From Ruminococcus sp. (GTDB lineage: Bacteria > Bacillota > Clostridia > Oscillospirales > Ruminococcaceae): DNA of 64,000 bases. A program made the translations under genes and the position numbers. The stretch's first letter is position 1. Each line of letters opens with the position of its first letter. The stretch spans positions 124,001 through 188,000 of the forward strand of contig JAFXSC010000001.1 in NCBI GenBank assembly GCA_017525915.1. Reading direction: 5' to 3'. The notes below the pieces were generated by a model. The model saw only the letters and a list, made by a program, of their open reading frames with translations, did no database searches and was not told the DNA's origin. Below are positions 36,248-45,230 of this stretch, one piece after another.

Positions 36248-36784
36248 ATGCACTTACAGGAAAAAACAGTCTCCAGCGAGACTGTCTATAAGGGAAAGAT
36301 ATTTACGATAACCCATGATATCGCCGAGCTTGAAAACGGCGATACTGCGGTGCGCGACGTACTTCTCCACCACGGCGGAGTATGCGTGATACCGGTCACT
36401 GACAACAACGAGATATACCTCGTAAAGCAGTTCCGCTATCCGTTCAGGACGGTAACGCGCGAGGTGCCTGCCGGAAAGCTCGAAAAAGGTGAGGATCACG
36501 CTGAATGCGGCAGACGCGAGCTCCTTGAGGAGACAGGCTGCACCTGCTCCGAGTACATCTACCTCGGAGAGATGCTACCTACTCCGGCATATAATACCGA
36601 GATAACATATATGTACCTCGCACGGGGACTCAGCTTCTCAAAGCAGTCGCTCGACAAGGACGAATTCCTCGATGTAGAAAAAATACCGCTCTCGGAAGCG
36701 GTAAAGCTCGTTATGGACGGCACTCTCCGTGACGGAAAGACACAGATAGCCATACTCAAGGCGGCAAGGATGCTCGGGGTCTGA
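36248..36784 (+). CDS. Nudix hydrolase, ADP-ribose pyrophosphatase type
   Basis: 178-residue enzyme that probably cleaves ADP-ribose or a related nucleotide-sugar diphosphate. The Nudix box is complete: Gly and Glu in GKLEKGEDHAE, then RRELLEETGC. The N-terminal wording (KTVSSETVYKGKIFTITHD) and REVPAGKLEKGE are characteristic of the NudF/ADP-ribose subgroup. A GAAAGGATG site precedes the start. It is co-transcribed with YfhO and converges on spoVG. Confidence 0.92.
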   Translation: MHLQEKTVSSETVYKGKIFTITHDIAELENGDTAVRDVLLHHGGVCVIPVTDNNEIYLVKQFRYPFRTVTREVPAGKLEKGEDHAECGRRELLEETGCTCSEYIYLGEMLPTPAYNTEITYMYLARGLSFSKQSLDKDEFLDVEKIPLSEAVKLVMDGTLRDGKTQIAILKAARMLGV

Positions 36785-36798
36785 GGGATATAATAAAA

Positions 36799-36824
36799 TA
36801 CGACCTGCCGCATGACAGGTCGTA
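36799..36824 (-). terminator. Hairpin between nudix and spoVG
   Basis: TACGACCTG / CAGGTCGTA with an 8-nt loop. The minus side continues TTTTATTA, so it best serves spoVG, and it may also stop the nudix transcript. Confidence 0.7.
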
Positions 36825-36838
36825 AGCAAAAGCGTCTC

Positions 36839-37150
36839 TTATTCAACGTCAGCAGCTTCAACATCTGTTGCTTCGGCTTCCTCAGCCTCTATAACTGCAA
36901 GCTGCTCCTGATATGCCTCGAGAATGCTCTCCTCAAATAGCTTTCTTGCAGAAGCCGAAATAGGGTGAACGATATCGCGGAATACGCCGTTTTCGTCCTT
37001 TCTGCTCGGCATAGCGACAAAAAGTCTGTCATCACCCTGAACGATCTTGATATCATGTACGGCAAGCATACCGTCAACCGTTACCGAAACAACACCCCTG
37101 AGCCTTCCTTCGGTCATGATCTTCCTGATCTTCACATCTGTGATCTCCAT
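36839..37150 (-). CDS. spoVG: Regulator SpoVG
   Basis: 103-residue RNA/DNA-binding regulator, starting at MEITDVKIRKIM after a perfect AAAGGAGG site. The family signature is present (GRLRGVVSVTVDGMLAVHDI, then LFVAMPSRKDENGVFRDIVHPI). The C-terminus is acidic (EAEEAEATDVEAADVE), longer in acid residues than in Bacillus. SpoVG affects septation, sporulation and virulence genes. It is widespread in non-sporulating Firmicutes, so it does not prove sporulation. It is divergent from murC. Confidence 0.96.
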   Translation of the reverse strand: MEITDVKIRKIMTEGRLRGVVSVTVDGMLAVHDIKIVQGDDRLFVAMPSRKDENGVFRDIVHPISASARKLFEESILEAYQEQLAVIEAEEAEATDVEAADVE

Positions 37151-37236
37151 GTTTTCTAACCTCCTTTGTCGAAAAGTAGCGGCAATTTCAGGCTTACACA
37201 AAACAGACGGTGCGGCCCGAAATACCGGATAACATT

Positions 37237-37265
37237 ATTATATATCATAATTGGTAAAAAAGCAA
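37237..37265 (-). promoter_or_regulatory. spoVG promoter
   Basis: TTGCTT and TATAAT with 17 bp between. No TGn extension. I did not find the SigH-type boxes known from Bacillus spoVG. Confidence 0.65.
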
Positions 37266-37376
37266 GCTATTTTTTAGCTATATGAAAAAATTATATAACT
37301 ATATATCCCCTCTGAACTGAAAATTTATAATCTTATACGCACGCGGACTGTCCTACCGGCAGCTCATACGGCGCTA

Positions 37377-37398
37377 TGATCCCTGTTTTCCGGGATCA
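37377..37398 (+). promoter_or_regulatory. Hairpin just before the murC ribosome site
   Basis: TGATCCC-tgttttcc-GGGATCA ends two bases before the AGGAAAGG ribosome site of murC. It could regulate access of ribosomes or be a repressor site. No ligand class was recognised. Confidence 0.45.
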
Positions 37399-37414
37399 GG
37401 AAAGGTGTTATTCT

Positions 37415-38827
37415 ATGAACAGCAATATCTTGAACGGCAAAAAGCACATCCACTTCATCGGCATCGGCGGCTCGGGTATGTACCCCCTCGCCCAGATACT
37501 CCACTCGCAGGGCTTCTTCCTCACCGGCTCGGACAACAACGAGACCGAAACACTTGAAGCTGTACGGAAAATGGGCATTCCCGTATTCATCGGTCAGCGT
37601 GCCGAAAATATCGAGGGTGCCGACCTCATCGTACACACTGCCGCTATCATGGAGGATAATCCTGAGCTCATGGCGGCAAGAGCGAGCGGAGTTCCCGTTC
37701 TCGAACGCGCCGATATGCTGGGAATAATCACGAGCCGCTACGATAACGCGGTCTGCGTTTCCGGCACTCACGGCAAGACCACTGCTACTTCTATGATAAC
37801 ACAGATACTCTATACCGCCGGAGTTGACCTTTCGGCTTATATAGGCGGAAAGCTCCCCTGCATAGGCGGAAGCGGCATTGCCGGAAAGAGCGATATCCTC
37901 GTCTGCGAATCCTGTGAGTTCGAGGACCACTACCTCAAGCTCTCGCCGGATATTTCCGTTATCCTCAACGTTGATGCCGACCACCTCGACTACTTCGGAA
38001 CGCTTGAAAACGTCATAGCCTCCTTCCGGAAATTTGCCGGAAACACTTCAAAGGTACTCGTTGTCAACGGCTCGGACCCCAATACAATGAAGGCTGTGGA
38101 GGGGCTTGACAAGAAGATAATCACCTTCGGCAGGGACAGTTCATGCGACTTCTATCCGGAGAATATCAGCCATGTGAACGGTCTGCTCACGACATTCGAT
38201 GCCATGAAAAATGGCAAAAAGCTCGGCACTGTCACGCTTCACGTTGCCGGTATACACAATGTCCTCAACGCTCTGGCCGCGGTCGCAGTAAGTGACTGGC
38301 TCGGCGTGGACTTTGCCGCAGTTCAGAAGGGACTGGAGGAATTCCGCGGTGCAAAGCGCCGCTTTGAGAAGCTCGGCTTCGAGAAGGGAATTACAGTCGT
38401 TGATGACTACGCTCACCACCCGACTGAGCTCGAGGCTACACTCCGCGCTGCAATGGAGATGAACTTCAATCATGTCTGGGCAATATTCCAGCCCTTCACC
38501 TTCTCCCGCACCAAGATACTCCTTGACGATTTCGCAAGGGTATTGCAGATACCTGACAAAACAGTCCTCACCGATATCATGGGAAGCCGCGAGAAAAATA
38601 CCTACGGCATATTCACACGACACCTTGCAGAGAAGATACCCGGCTGCATATGGTTCCCGCAGAACGAGGACGAGGAGTGGACGGACGAGCGCAAATACGC
38701 CAACTTCCGGCAGATATGCGACTATGTATGCGATAATGTGCAGGACGGCGATCTCGTTATTACTCTCGGCTGCGGAGATGCCTACAAGATAGCAAAAATG
38801 ATACTGAATAAACTCTCGGAGGGATAA
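37415..38827 (+). CDS. murC: UDP-N-acetylmuramate-L-alanine ligase MurC
   Basis: 470-residue Mur ligase adding the first L-alanine to UDP-MurNAc. It starts at MNSNILNGKKHIHF with the UDP loop GIGGSGMYPLAQIL, ATP loop VSGTHGKTTATSMI, and Mur motifs VCESCEFEDHYL and VDDYAHHPTELEATLRA. It lies outside the dcw cluster, as in many Firmicutes, and one base before lexA on the same strand. Thirteen extra upstream codons would overlap the leader hairpin and are not used. Confidence 0.95.
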   Translation: MNSNILNGKKHIHFIGIGGSGMYPLAQILHSQGFFLTGSDNNETETLEAVRKMGIPVFIGQRAENIEGADLIVHTAAIMEDNPELMAARASGVPVLERADMLGIITSRYDNAVCVSGTHGKTTATSMITQILYTAGVDLSAYIGGKLPCIGGSGIAGKSDILVCESCEFEDHYLKLSPDISVILNVDADHLDYFGTLENVIASFRKFAGNTSKVLVVNGSDPNTMKAVEGLDKKIITFGRDSSCDFYPENISHVNGLLTTFDAMKNGKKLGTVTLHVAGIHNVLNALAAVAVSDWLGVDFAAVQKGLEEFRGAKRRFEKLGFEKGITVVDDYAHHPTELEATLRAAMEMNFNHVWAIFQPFTFSRTKILLDDFARVLQIPDKTVLTDIMGSREKNTYGIFTRHLAEKIPGCIWFPQNEDEEWTDERKYANFRQICDYVCDNVQDGDLVITLGCGDAYKIAKMILNKLSEG

Positions 38828-38828
38828 T

Positions 38829-39413
38829 ATGTCTACCAAGGATAAGAAAATTGAGGTATTCAACTATATAAAGCGCCGCCTGAACGAAGGTACTTCGCCT
38901 TCTGTGCGTGAAATAATGGACGCTATGGACTTCCGCTCGACCTCGACCGCGCACAGGTACATCGAAATGCTCGTAAATGACGGTCTGCTCGAAAAGACCG
39001 ACAACCTAAACCGTACCCTGCGCCTTCCCAACAGCGCCACGGCTGCCGTGCCTGTACTCGGAACAGTTACCGCAGGTCAGCCTATCACCGCTATACAGGA
39101 CATAACCGGATATATCGGCTTCGAGACCGAGAGTTGTGACCCCTCCGAGCTTTTCGCCCTGAAAATACGCGGCGAGAGCATGATAAACGCCGGTATCCTC
39201 GACGGGGACATCGTTATAGTAAGGAGCACGGAATACGCCGAGAACGGCGATATAGTCGTTGCCCTCGTTGACGGAGAGGAAGCAACCGTCAAGACCTTCT
39301 ACAAGGAGAAAGGACACTACCGCTTGCAGCCGGAAAATGACACAATGGAGCCGCTCATCTTCGATGAGGTCGAGATACTTGGCAAGGTCATAGGTCTGAA
39401 AAGATATTATTAA
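38829..39413 (+). CDS. lexA: SOS repressor LexA
   Basis: 194-residue repressor of DNA-damage genes with a winged helix N-terminus (SPSVREIMDAMDFRSTSTAH) and a self-cleaving S24 domain. The cleavage site is Ala-Gly in GTVTAGQPI, the nucleophile is Ser in IRGESMINAGI and the base is Lys in EATVKTFYK. It is placed directly behind murC, so it probably shares its transcript. No LexA box was recognised by eye in the window. Confidence 0.95.
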   Translation: MSTKDKKIEVFNYIKRRLNEGTSPSVREIMDAMDFRSTSTAHRYIEMLVNDGLLEKTDNLNRTLRLPNSATAAVPVLGTVTAGQPITAIQDITGYIGFETESCDPSELFALKIRGESMINAGILDGDIVIVRSTEYAENGDIVVALVDGEEATVKTFYKEKGHYRLQPENDTMEPLIFDEVEILGKVIGLKRYY

Positions 39414-39445
39414 TTATTTTATCTTGAAAATATTTAAAAAACCCC

Positions 39446-39474
39446 TTCCATATTGCAGAAAAATGTAGTATAAT
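39446..39474 (+). promoter_or_regulatory. Promoter of the zapA-U32-dut group
   Basis: A perfect -10 TATAAT and a weak -35 TTCCAT at 17 bp. It lies about 75 bp before the zapA start. Confidence 0.55.
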
Positions 39475-39548
39475 GTAGAGTGGTACTTTTATGCGTTCGC
39501 GTGATAAGCCATTCTAAAAATACAAATAACTGAAAGGAAAGAAACAAA

Positions 39549-39914
39549 ATGCTTAACGATGTGAAAGTTGTTATCTGCGGCAAGGAGTATAAGCTGAAGA
39601 CATCTGAGTCGCCAAATTATGTCTATGCTCTCGCAAGAGCCCTCGAAGCAAAGATCAACGAGATAATGAACTCCGGCAGCGGTTCTTCACCCTATGCCGC
39701 TTCGATGATGGTCGCTCTCAGTCTCCTCGATGACCTCAACAAGGCAAACCAGCGCCTCGACAATATCCGCAACCAGACAAAGGAATATGTCGATGAAGCA
39801 GGCAGGACACGCATCGAGCGCGATTCCGCACAGAAGGAGATCGAGGTGCTCAAATCCAAGATAGTTCAGCTTGAGAATATGGTCAAGCTCCGTCAGTTAA
39901 AGGACAGCATCTGA
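39549..39914 (+). CDS. zapA: Cell division protein ZapA
   Basis: 121-residue FtsZ-bundling protein. The N-terminal head (DVKVVICGKEYKLKTSESPN) is followed by the long helix typical of ZapA (ASMMVALSLLDDLNKANQRL) and a C-terminal coiled coil. Its TGA overlaps the ATG of the U32 gene. The zapA-U32 pair is a common arrangement in Firmicutes. Confidence 0.93.
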   Translation: MLNDVKVVICGKEYKLKTSESPNYVYALARALEAKINEIMNSGSGSSPYAASMMVALSLLDDLNKANQRLDNIRNQTKEYVDEAGRTRIERDSAQKEIEVLKSKIVQLENMVKLRQLKDSI

Positions 39915-41944
39915 TGAAACGTCCGGAGATCCTCGCTCCGGCAGGCAGCATTGAAACTCTCCGTGCAGCCCTGCGCTCAGGCGCCGGCGCTGTCTATGCC
40001 GGCGGAAAGCGGTTTTCCGCAAGGAGCAGCGCTTCCAACTTCACCAATGATGAGCTTGCCGAAGCTGTCAAGCTTTGTCATCTTTACGGCGCAAAGTTTG
40101 ATCTTGCCGTAAATACCGTCATCTCTGACAGTGAAGCTGAGGACTTCTGCAAATACATAAAATACGCCGCTTCTGTCGGCGTTGACGCATTTATTGTTCA
40201 GGACTGGGGCTGCGCGGAGCTGATACGCCGCTGTGTTCCCGATGCAGTCCTTCACGCCTCCACGCAGATGTCGGTGCATACCGCAGCCGGCGCTGAAATG
40301 CTCGGCGCACTGGGATACCAGAGGGTAGTTCCCGCCCGTGAGCTCGGCAGGGATACTATCGCAGAGATATGCAGGAAGGACATCGAGGTCGAAATATTCG
40401 TCCACGGCGCACTATGTATGTCCGTTTCGGGGCAGTGCTATATGTCGGCTTTCATGGGCTCGCGTTCAGCCAACCGCGGCTGCTGCGGACAAGCCTGCCG
40501 TCTCCCGTTTTCGGCTGCGGGAAACAAAGACCGCGCCTCACTCTCACTTAAAGACCTGTCGCTTCTTCCGCGCGCGGAGGAGATTTCCGCACTTGGCATT
40601 GATTCCCTGAAAATAGAGGGACGCATGAAGCGTCCGGAGTACGTTGCTTCAGCAGTTCACGAGCTTTCAGAAGCTCTTGACGGAGCGGCACCGGATATGG
40701 CTCTCCTGAGAGGGATATTTTCCCGCGGAGGCTTCACGGACGGCTATTTCACCGGAAAAAGGCAGGATATGTTCGGCGTCCGCGAGAAGGAGGACGTGAC
40801 CGCGGCAAGAACGCTCATTCCTCAGATCCACGAGCTTTACCGCTATGAGCGCCCCGTGCATACCGTGGACTTCCGCGCTGTACTGCGTCCGGATGAGCCG
40901 CTGACTGTCACAGCACATTGCGGGGATATCTCCGTTACAGTTACCGGTGATGTTCCGGCTCAGGCTCAGAACCGTCCCACCGACTGTGAAGCTGTATGCA
41001 AGCAGCTCTCCAAGCTCGGCGACACCGTTTTCCGTGCAGACAGAATCTCTGCTGATATCAGCGGTGATCTGTTCGTGCCCGCCGGGAAGCTCAACGAGCT
41101 TCGCCGCGAGCTAACCGACAGACTTGCCGGACTTGTAATTAAACGAAATACGCCTGAATATACCATTACGGACTATGTTCCGGAGCTCGCGGCGGCTTCC
41201 CGGAGGGAAGCCCCGGCGGTGCTGCCGGTGAGAGCCTTCTGCCGGACCGCTGAACAGGCTTCAGCTGCCGCACCGGTATGCGAATATACAGCTGTTCCGC
41301 TTGATATTGCGGATAAGGTGCTCGCGGCAGGTGTTCCGGCTGAGCATATCCTTATAATACCGCCGCGCTTCATCGCGGACGAGAAGAAGCTGACTGCCGC
41401 TCTTGAACGTGCAGCCGCTTCCGGTATGAACAGGCTCGTCTGCTGTACCCCCGATCACATAGCTCTGGGGAAAAAGCTCGGCTTCCGGCTGCATGGCTTC
41501 TTTACGCTGAACGTCTACAATTCATTCAGCGCCGAACGTCTCCGCGATATCGGTCTGGAAGACTGCATAGTCTCGGTCGAGGCAACACTTCCGCAGATAG
41601 CGGCGATGCGGACAGAGCTTCCGCTCGGAGCTGTCACCTACGGCAGAGTTCCGCTCATGCTTACGCGGAACTGTCCCATAAAGAACGAAGTCGGCTGCAA
41701 GAACTGCACTGGCTCGCTCACAGACCGCACAGGAAGACGCTTTCCCGTCGCCTGCTCCGGTGAATACGTTGAGATACTCAACCCGGACTGCCTGCTCATG
41801 TCGGACAGGCTCGGAGAATTTCGCAATATTTCGTTCTCGGTGCTGCTCCTCAGCGACGAGGATGCTGCTCAGACGCTTTCCGCTGCTGCCGGCAGGAAAA
41901 CTACCGGCAATATAACGCGCGGACTGTATTACAGAGGTATATGA
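39914..41944 (+). CDS. U32 family peptidase
   Basis: 676-residue protein of the U32 family with a C-terminal extension. The family signature is present: VEIFVHGALCMSVSGQCYMS, then MGSRSANRGCCGQACR, whose Cys residues can hold an iron-sulfur cluster with those in LTRNCPIKNEVGCKNC. Members in E. coli (RlhA, TrhP, UbiU/V) carry out tRNA or rRNA hydroxylation or ubiquinone hydroxylation rather than plain proteolysis. A role in RNA hydroxylation is therefore possible here. Start overlaps zapA; dut follows after one base. Confidence 0.9.
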   Translation: MKRPEILAPAGSIETLRAALRSGAGAVYAGGKRFSARSSASNFTNDELAEAVKLCHLYGAKFDLAVNTVISDSEAEDFCKYIKYAASVGVDAFIVQDWGCAELIRRCVPDAVLHASTQMSVHTAAGAEMLGALGYQRVVPARELGRDTIAEICRKDIEVEIFVHGALCMSVSGQCYMSAFMGSRSANRGCCGQACRLPFSAAGNKDRASLSLKDLSLLPRAEEISALGIDSLKIEGRMKRPEYVASAVHELSEALDGAAPDMALLRGIFSRGGFTDGYFTGKRQDMFGVREKEDVTAARTLIPQIHELYRYERPVHTVDFRAVLRPDEPLTVTAHCGDISVTVTGDVPAQAQNRPTDCEAVCKQLSKLGDTVFRADRISADISGDLFVPAGKLNELRRELTDRLAGLVIKRNTPEYTITDYVPELAAASRREAPAVLPVRAFCRTAEQASAAAPVCEYTAVPLDIADKVLAAGVPAEHILIIPPRFIADEKKLTAALERAAASGMNRLVCCTPDHIALGKKLGFRLHGFFTLNVYNSFSAERLRDIGLEDCIVSVEATLPQIAAMRTELPLGAVTYGRVPLMLTRNCPIKNEVGCKNCTGSLTDRTGRRFPVACSGEYVEILNPDCLLMSDRLGEFRNISFSVLLLSDEDAAQTLSAAAGRKTTGNITRGLYYRGI

Positions 41945-41945
41945 T

Positions 41946-42383
41946 ATGAAGCTCACTTTCAAGAAACTCGATCCCCGAGCGATCATTCCTGCCCGTGCCA
42001 CCCACGGCAGTGCCGGTCTTGACGTATGTGCCTGTCTCGATGAACCGATAGACATTATCCCCGGCGAGATCAGGGTGATCCCGACAGGTCTTGCGGCAGC
42101 CTGCGACTGCTCCGATGTCGCAATGCTGATATATCCGCGCTCGGGACTTTCTTCAAAATTCGGCATTACCCTCGCAAACTGCGTCGGTGTCATCGACAGC
42201 GACTACCGCGGAGAATGGTCGGTGCCGCTCATAAACAACGGCAGCACGGTGTTTACCGTAAGACACGGTATGCGTATCGCTCAGCTCATTCCCATGAGGA
42301 TACTCCTCCCGGACATAGAGGTCAGTGAAGACCTCCCAGAAACAGAAAGAGGCGCCGGCGGCTTCGGCTCGTCAGGTGTCTGA
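41946..42383 (+). CDS. dut: dUTP diphosphatase
   Basis: 145-residue trimeric dUTPase that hydrolyses dUTP to dUMP. All five conserved motifs are seen: HGSAGLDVCA, PRSGLSSKFG, GVIDSDYRGEW, RHGMRIAQLIP and the C-terminal arm RGAGGFGSSG. It starts two bases after the U32 stop codon. Confidence 0.96.
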   Translation: MKLTFKKLDPRAIIPARATHGSAGLDVCACLDEPIDIIPGEIRVIPTGLAAACDCSDVAMLIYPRSGLSSKFGITLANCVGVIDSDYRGEWSVPLINNGSTVFTVRHGMRIAQLIPMRILLPDIEVSEDLPETERGAGGFGSSGV

Positions 42384-42446
42384 TATAGCCCCTATAAGAC
42401 AGTATAGAACAAAATAACGCCTGTTAAGGCAGAAGGAGAACAAAAA

Positions 42447-42710
42447 ATGAAAAAGACGCTCTACATGGTGCTGCTCATTATTGCAGCCTCGTTCCTCGGC
42501 GACCTTCTCGGCGGTGCCGCATACGGCTCGCTGAAATGGCTCGGCTACTCAAAGACCCTGAAGTTCGACCCCGGCACGTTCATTGACACTGATTCCTTCA
42601 AGCTTGCCTTCGGATTTTTCCTCAATTTCAACGTTTGTCAGGTGCTTCTCGTGCTCGTTGCGGTCTATGTATACTACAAGACTGCCCCGAAGCTTATCAC
42701 AGGAAAATAA
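42447..42710 (+). CDS. DUF4321 small membrane protein
   Basis: 87-residue protein with two membrane helices (LYMVLLIIAASFLGDLLGG and LLVLVAVYVYYKT) around a short extracellular loop. It matches the DUF4321 family, commonly near mreB in Firmicutes, with no known function. The GAAGGAG site fits. It lies 16 bp before mreB. Confidence 0.8.
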   Translation: MKKTLYMVLLIIAASFLGDLLGGAAYGSLKWLGYSKTLKFDPGTFIDTDSFKLAFGFFLNFNVCQVLLVLVAVYVYYKTAPKLITGK

Positions 42711-42726
42711 TTAAGGAGCTTGAATA

Positions 42727-43743
42727 ATGTTTACTAAAGATATTGGTATCGACCTCGGTACCGCTAATACCCTTGTATATATGAGAGGCAAGGGCATCAT
42801 ACTAAGAGAGCCTTCTGTTGTTGCGGTCAATACCCGCACGGACAAGTGCCGCTATGTCGGCAAGGAGGCTAAGGAGGTCATCGGACGCACTCCCGGCTCT
42901 ATCGTTGCCGTCCGTCCCCTAAAGGACGGCGTTATCGCTGACTTCGACATCGCCACCACCATGCTTCAGGAGTTCATACGAAAGGCTCTCAGAGGCACTC
43001 TTTTCACAAAGGCAAATGTTATAATCTGCATTCCCTCCGGCGTTACTGCCGTTGAACGCCGCGCTGTACGCGAATCCTGCAAAAAGGCAGGTGCGAACAA
43101 CGTTCTCATCGTCGAGGAGCCTATGGCTGCCGCTATCGGTGCAGGTCTTCCCACCAACTCCCCTGCCGGAAGCATGATCGTCGATATCGGCGGCGGTACG
43201 AGCGAGGTCGCTGTGATATCACTCGGCGGCATCGTTGCTGCACGTTCCGTAAGATGCGCCGGTGATGAGTTCGACAATGCTATTATTAACTATATCAAAA
43301 AGAAATATAACCTCCTCATCGGCGAAAGAACTGCCGAAAACGTCAAGCTCGAAATAGGCAACGCCTTCCCGAGCGAGAAAGAGGAATCCATGGAGATAAA
43401 GGGACGCAACCTCCTTAACGGTCTCCCCGAGAACGTTACTGTAAGCTCCGCCGAGATACGCGACGCCCTCGTTGAACCGCTCTCGCGCGTTATCGACGCC
43501 ATAAAGTCCACCCTCGAACAAACTCCTCCGGAGCTCTCCGCCGATATCATCGACCACGGCATAACACTTGCCGGCGGCGGCGCTCTTCTCCGCGGTCTCG
43601 ACAGGCTCATCAACCGCGAGACAGGTATGCCCGTCTATATCGCCGAATACCCGCTTGACTGCGTTGCAGAGGGTACAGGCAAGATACTCGAACACATCAA
43701 CGATTATCAGGACGCTCTTACCGAGAACATAAAGTATTATTAA
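42727..43743 (+). CDS. mreB: Rod-shape protein MreB
   Basis: 338-residue actin homologue that forms membrane filaments guiding wall synthesis. Nucleotide motifs are clear: DIGIDLGTANTLVYM, MIVDIGGGTSEVAVIS, and GITLAGGGALLRGLDRLI. Start after AAGGAGC. It heads mreB-mreC-mreD-PBP2. Confidence 0.97.
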   Translation: MFTKDIGIDLGTANTLVYMRGKGIILREPSVVAVNTRTDKCRYVGKEAKEVIGRTPGSIVAVRPLKDGVIADFDIATTMLQEFIRKALRGTLFTKANVIICIPSGVTAVERRAVRESCKKAGANNVLIVEEPMAAAIGAGLPTNSPAGSMIVDIGGGTSEVAVISLGGIVAARSVRCAGDEFDNAIINYIKKKYNLLIGERTAENVKLEIGNAFPSEKEESMEIKGRNLLNGLPENVTVSSAEIRDALVEPLSRVIDAIKSTLEQTPPELSADIIDHGITLAGGGALLRGLDRLINRETGMPVYIAEYPLDCVAEGTGKILEHINDYQDALTENIKYY

Positions 43744-43753
43744 GGAGGAGCAG

Positions 43754-44608
43754 ATGCGCGAATTTATCAAAAGCACCAGATTCAAGATACTGCTTGCTTT
43801 TCTCGCCTTCCTCGTGGGTATTATGATATATGCCGTTACAAAGGGCGGATACTCCCTTACCGGCGTTTCCTTCATAAATACCCTCTCAAAGCCCTTCCGA
43901 AAGGCTTCAAACAGCATCAGCATGAGCTTTGAGAAGAAGCTCGACAAGATGAAGAACGCCGACGAATACTACGACGAGAACCAGCGCCTTAAAGCTCAGC
44001 TCGGCGAGATGAACAAGAAACTCACCGACTATGAATCCATTAAGGCTGAACGCGATGAGCTCAGGAAGTTCGTCAGCATCAAGGAGGAGCACGAGGACTA
44101 TATCCTCTCCGTTCCCTGCGATGTCATGGGCTTTGTTACGAACGACCCCTTCCGCTCCTTCACTATCGACAAGGGCAGGGCTGACGGCATCGAGCCGAAC
44201 TGTCCGGTTGTAACAGCAGAGGGACTTGTCGGCATAACACTGGAGGTCTCCGAGCACGTTACCACCGTAAGGACGATACTCTCCCCCGACCTCTCGATAG
44301 CTGCGGTATGCTCGTCATCGAACGCAGATTCGGGAATTATCGAGGGCGGCGTAATTGCTGCCGAAAGCGCCAGAACAAGGCTTATCCACGTCAGTCCCAA
44401 GCACAAGCTCAAGGAGGGCGACCTCATGATAACCTCCGGTTCGAGCGGCGTTTTCCCGAAGGATTACCCAATCGGCACTATCAAGAGCATAGGCTACGAC
44501 TCGAACGGTCTGTCGGTAACGGCGGTCATCGAGCCCTGCTGCGATATCACAAGACTCACCTCAGTTATTGTCATAACCGATTTCAGCGGCAAAAGGGAGG
44601 ATGACTGA
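43754..44608 (+). CDS. mreC: Rod-shape protein MreC
   Basis: 284-residue bitopic protein linking MreB to PBP2. One N-terminal helix (ILLAFLAFLVGIMIYAV), a coiled coil (about 60-105) and two beta-barrel domains with the family ending SSGVFPKDYPIGTI. Its TGA overlaps the mreD ATG. Confidence 0.95.
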   Translation: MREFIKSTRFKILLAFLAFLVGIMIYAVTKGGYSLTGVSFINTLSKPFRKASNSISMSFEKKLDKMKNADEYYDENQRLKAQLGEMNKKLTDYESIKAERDELRKFVSIKEEHEDYILSVPCDVMGFVTNDPFRSFTIDKGRADGIEPNCPVVTAEGLVGITLEVSEHVTTVRTILSPDLSIAAVCSSSNADSGIIEGGVIAAESARTRLIHVSPKHKLKEGDLMITSGSSGVFPKDYPIGTIKSIGYDSNGLSVTAVIEPCCDITRLTSVIVITDFSGKREDD

Positions 44609-45177
44609 TGAGACTGCGTACTCCCCGTGAAAAGCGTATACTCTACATCAAGACGGCGGTGCGCTGGTTTCTGTACTATCTGCTGATATTCTTCAGCTTC
44701 ATATTCATGACCTCAGGTACATGGATGAAGCCGATACTGCTCGTCCCGATACCGCTTTTCATCTCAGTGAACAACAACCAGTATGCCTCGGTCTTCACCG
44801 GGGCAATATGCGGCTTCCTCATAGATATAAGCTGCGGCAAGCTCTTCGGCTATAATGCCGTTCTGCTGTCGTTCTTCTGCATAGCGACTTCGCTCGCCTT
44901 TGAGCTTTATCTGAAGAACAAGTTCGTGAACTGCATGATAATCGCAGCTGTTGTTTCGTTCATACAGTGCTGGCTCGATTACAAGTTCTATTTCCAGATG
45001 TGGAAGTATGACGACGTTGAACGCATATTCTGGAAGGTATCCATGAAAGTGTGGATGTACACCGTGATATCCTCGCTGTTCATATTCCTGATAATAAAGC
45101 TGATAAACCGCTTCCTCATGCCAAGAGCGCACCTTACGATAGAGGAAGCTATCGTCAACCGGAACCAGCAGCAATGA
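44608..45177 (+). CDS. mreD: Rod-shape protein MreD
   Basis: 189-residue polytopic protein with five or six helices (for example FLYYLLIFFSFIFMTSG and FTGAICGFLIDISCGKLFGY, the latter a typical MreD glycine-aspartate region). Divergent in sequence but fixed by its place between mreC and PBP2. Confidence 0.9.
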   Translation: MRLRTPREKRILYIKTAVRWFLYYLLIFFSFIFMTSGTWMKPILLVPIPLFISVNNNQYASVFTGAICGFLIDISCGKLFGYNAVLLSFFCIATSLAFELYLKNKFVNCMIIAAVVSFIQCWLDYKFYFQMWKYDDVERIFWKVSMKVWMYTVISSLFIFLIIKLINRFLMPRAHLTIEEAIVNRNQQQ

Positions 45178-45230
45178 CCGCTCTCTGTTTATCCGCTAAC
45201 CACTGATCACAAATATATAGGAGGATTCTT

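Noticed and set aside
37150-37265. SigH-type promoter for spoVG, as in Bacillus
   Set aside because: I could not find AGGAnnT and GAAT boxes at the right distance; a sigma-A promoter fits better.
38829-39548. LexA box near lexA or elsewhere
   Set aside because: No GAAC-N4-GTTC type palindrome was seen by eye in the gaps near lexA or other promoters.
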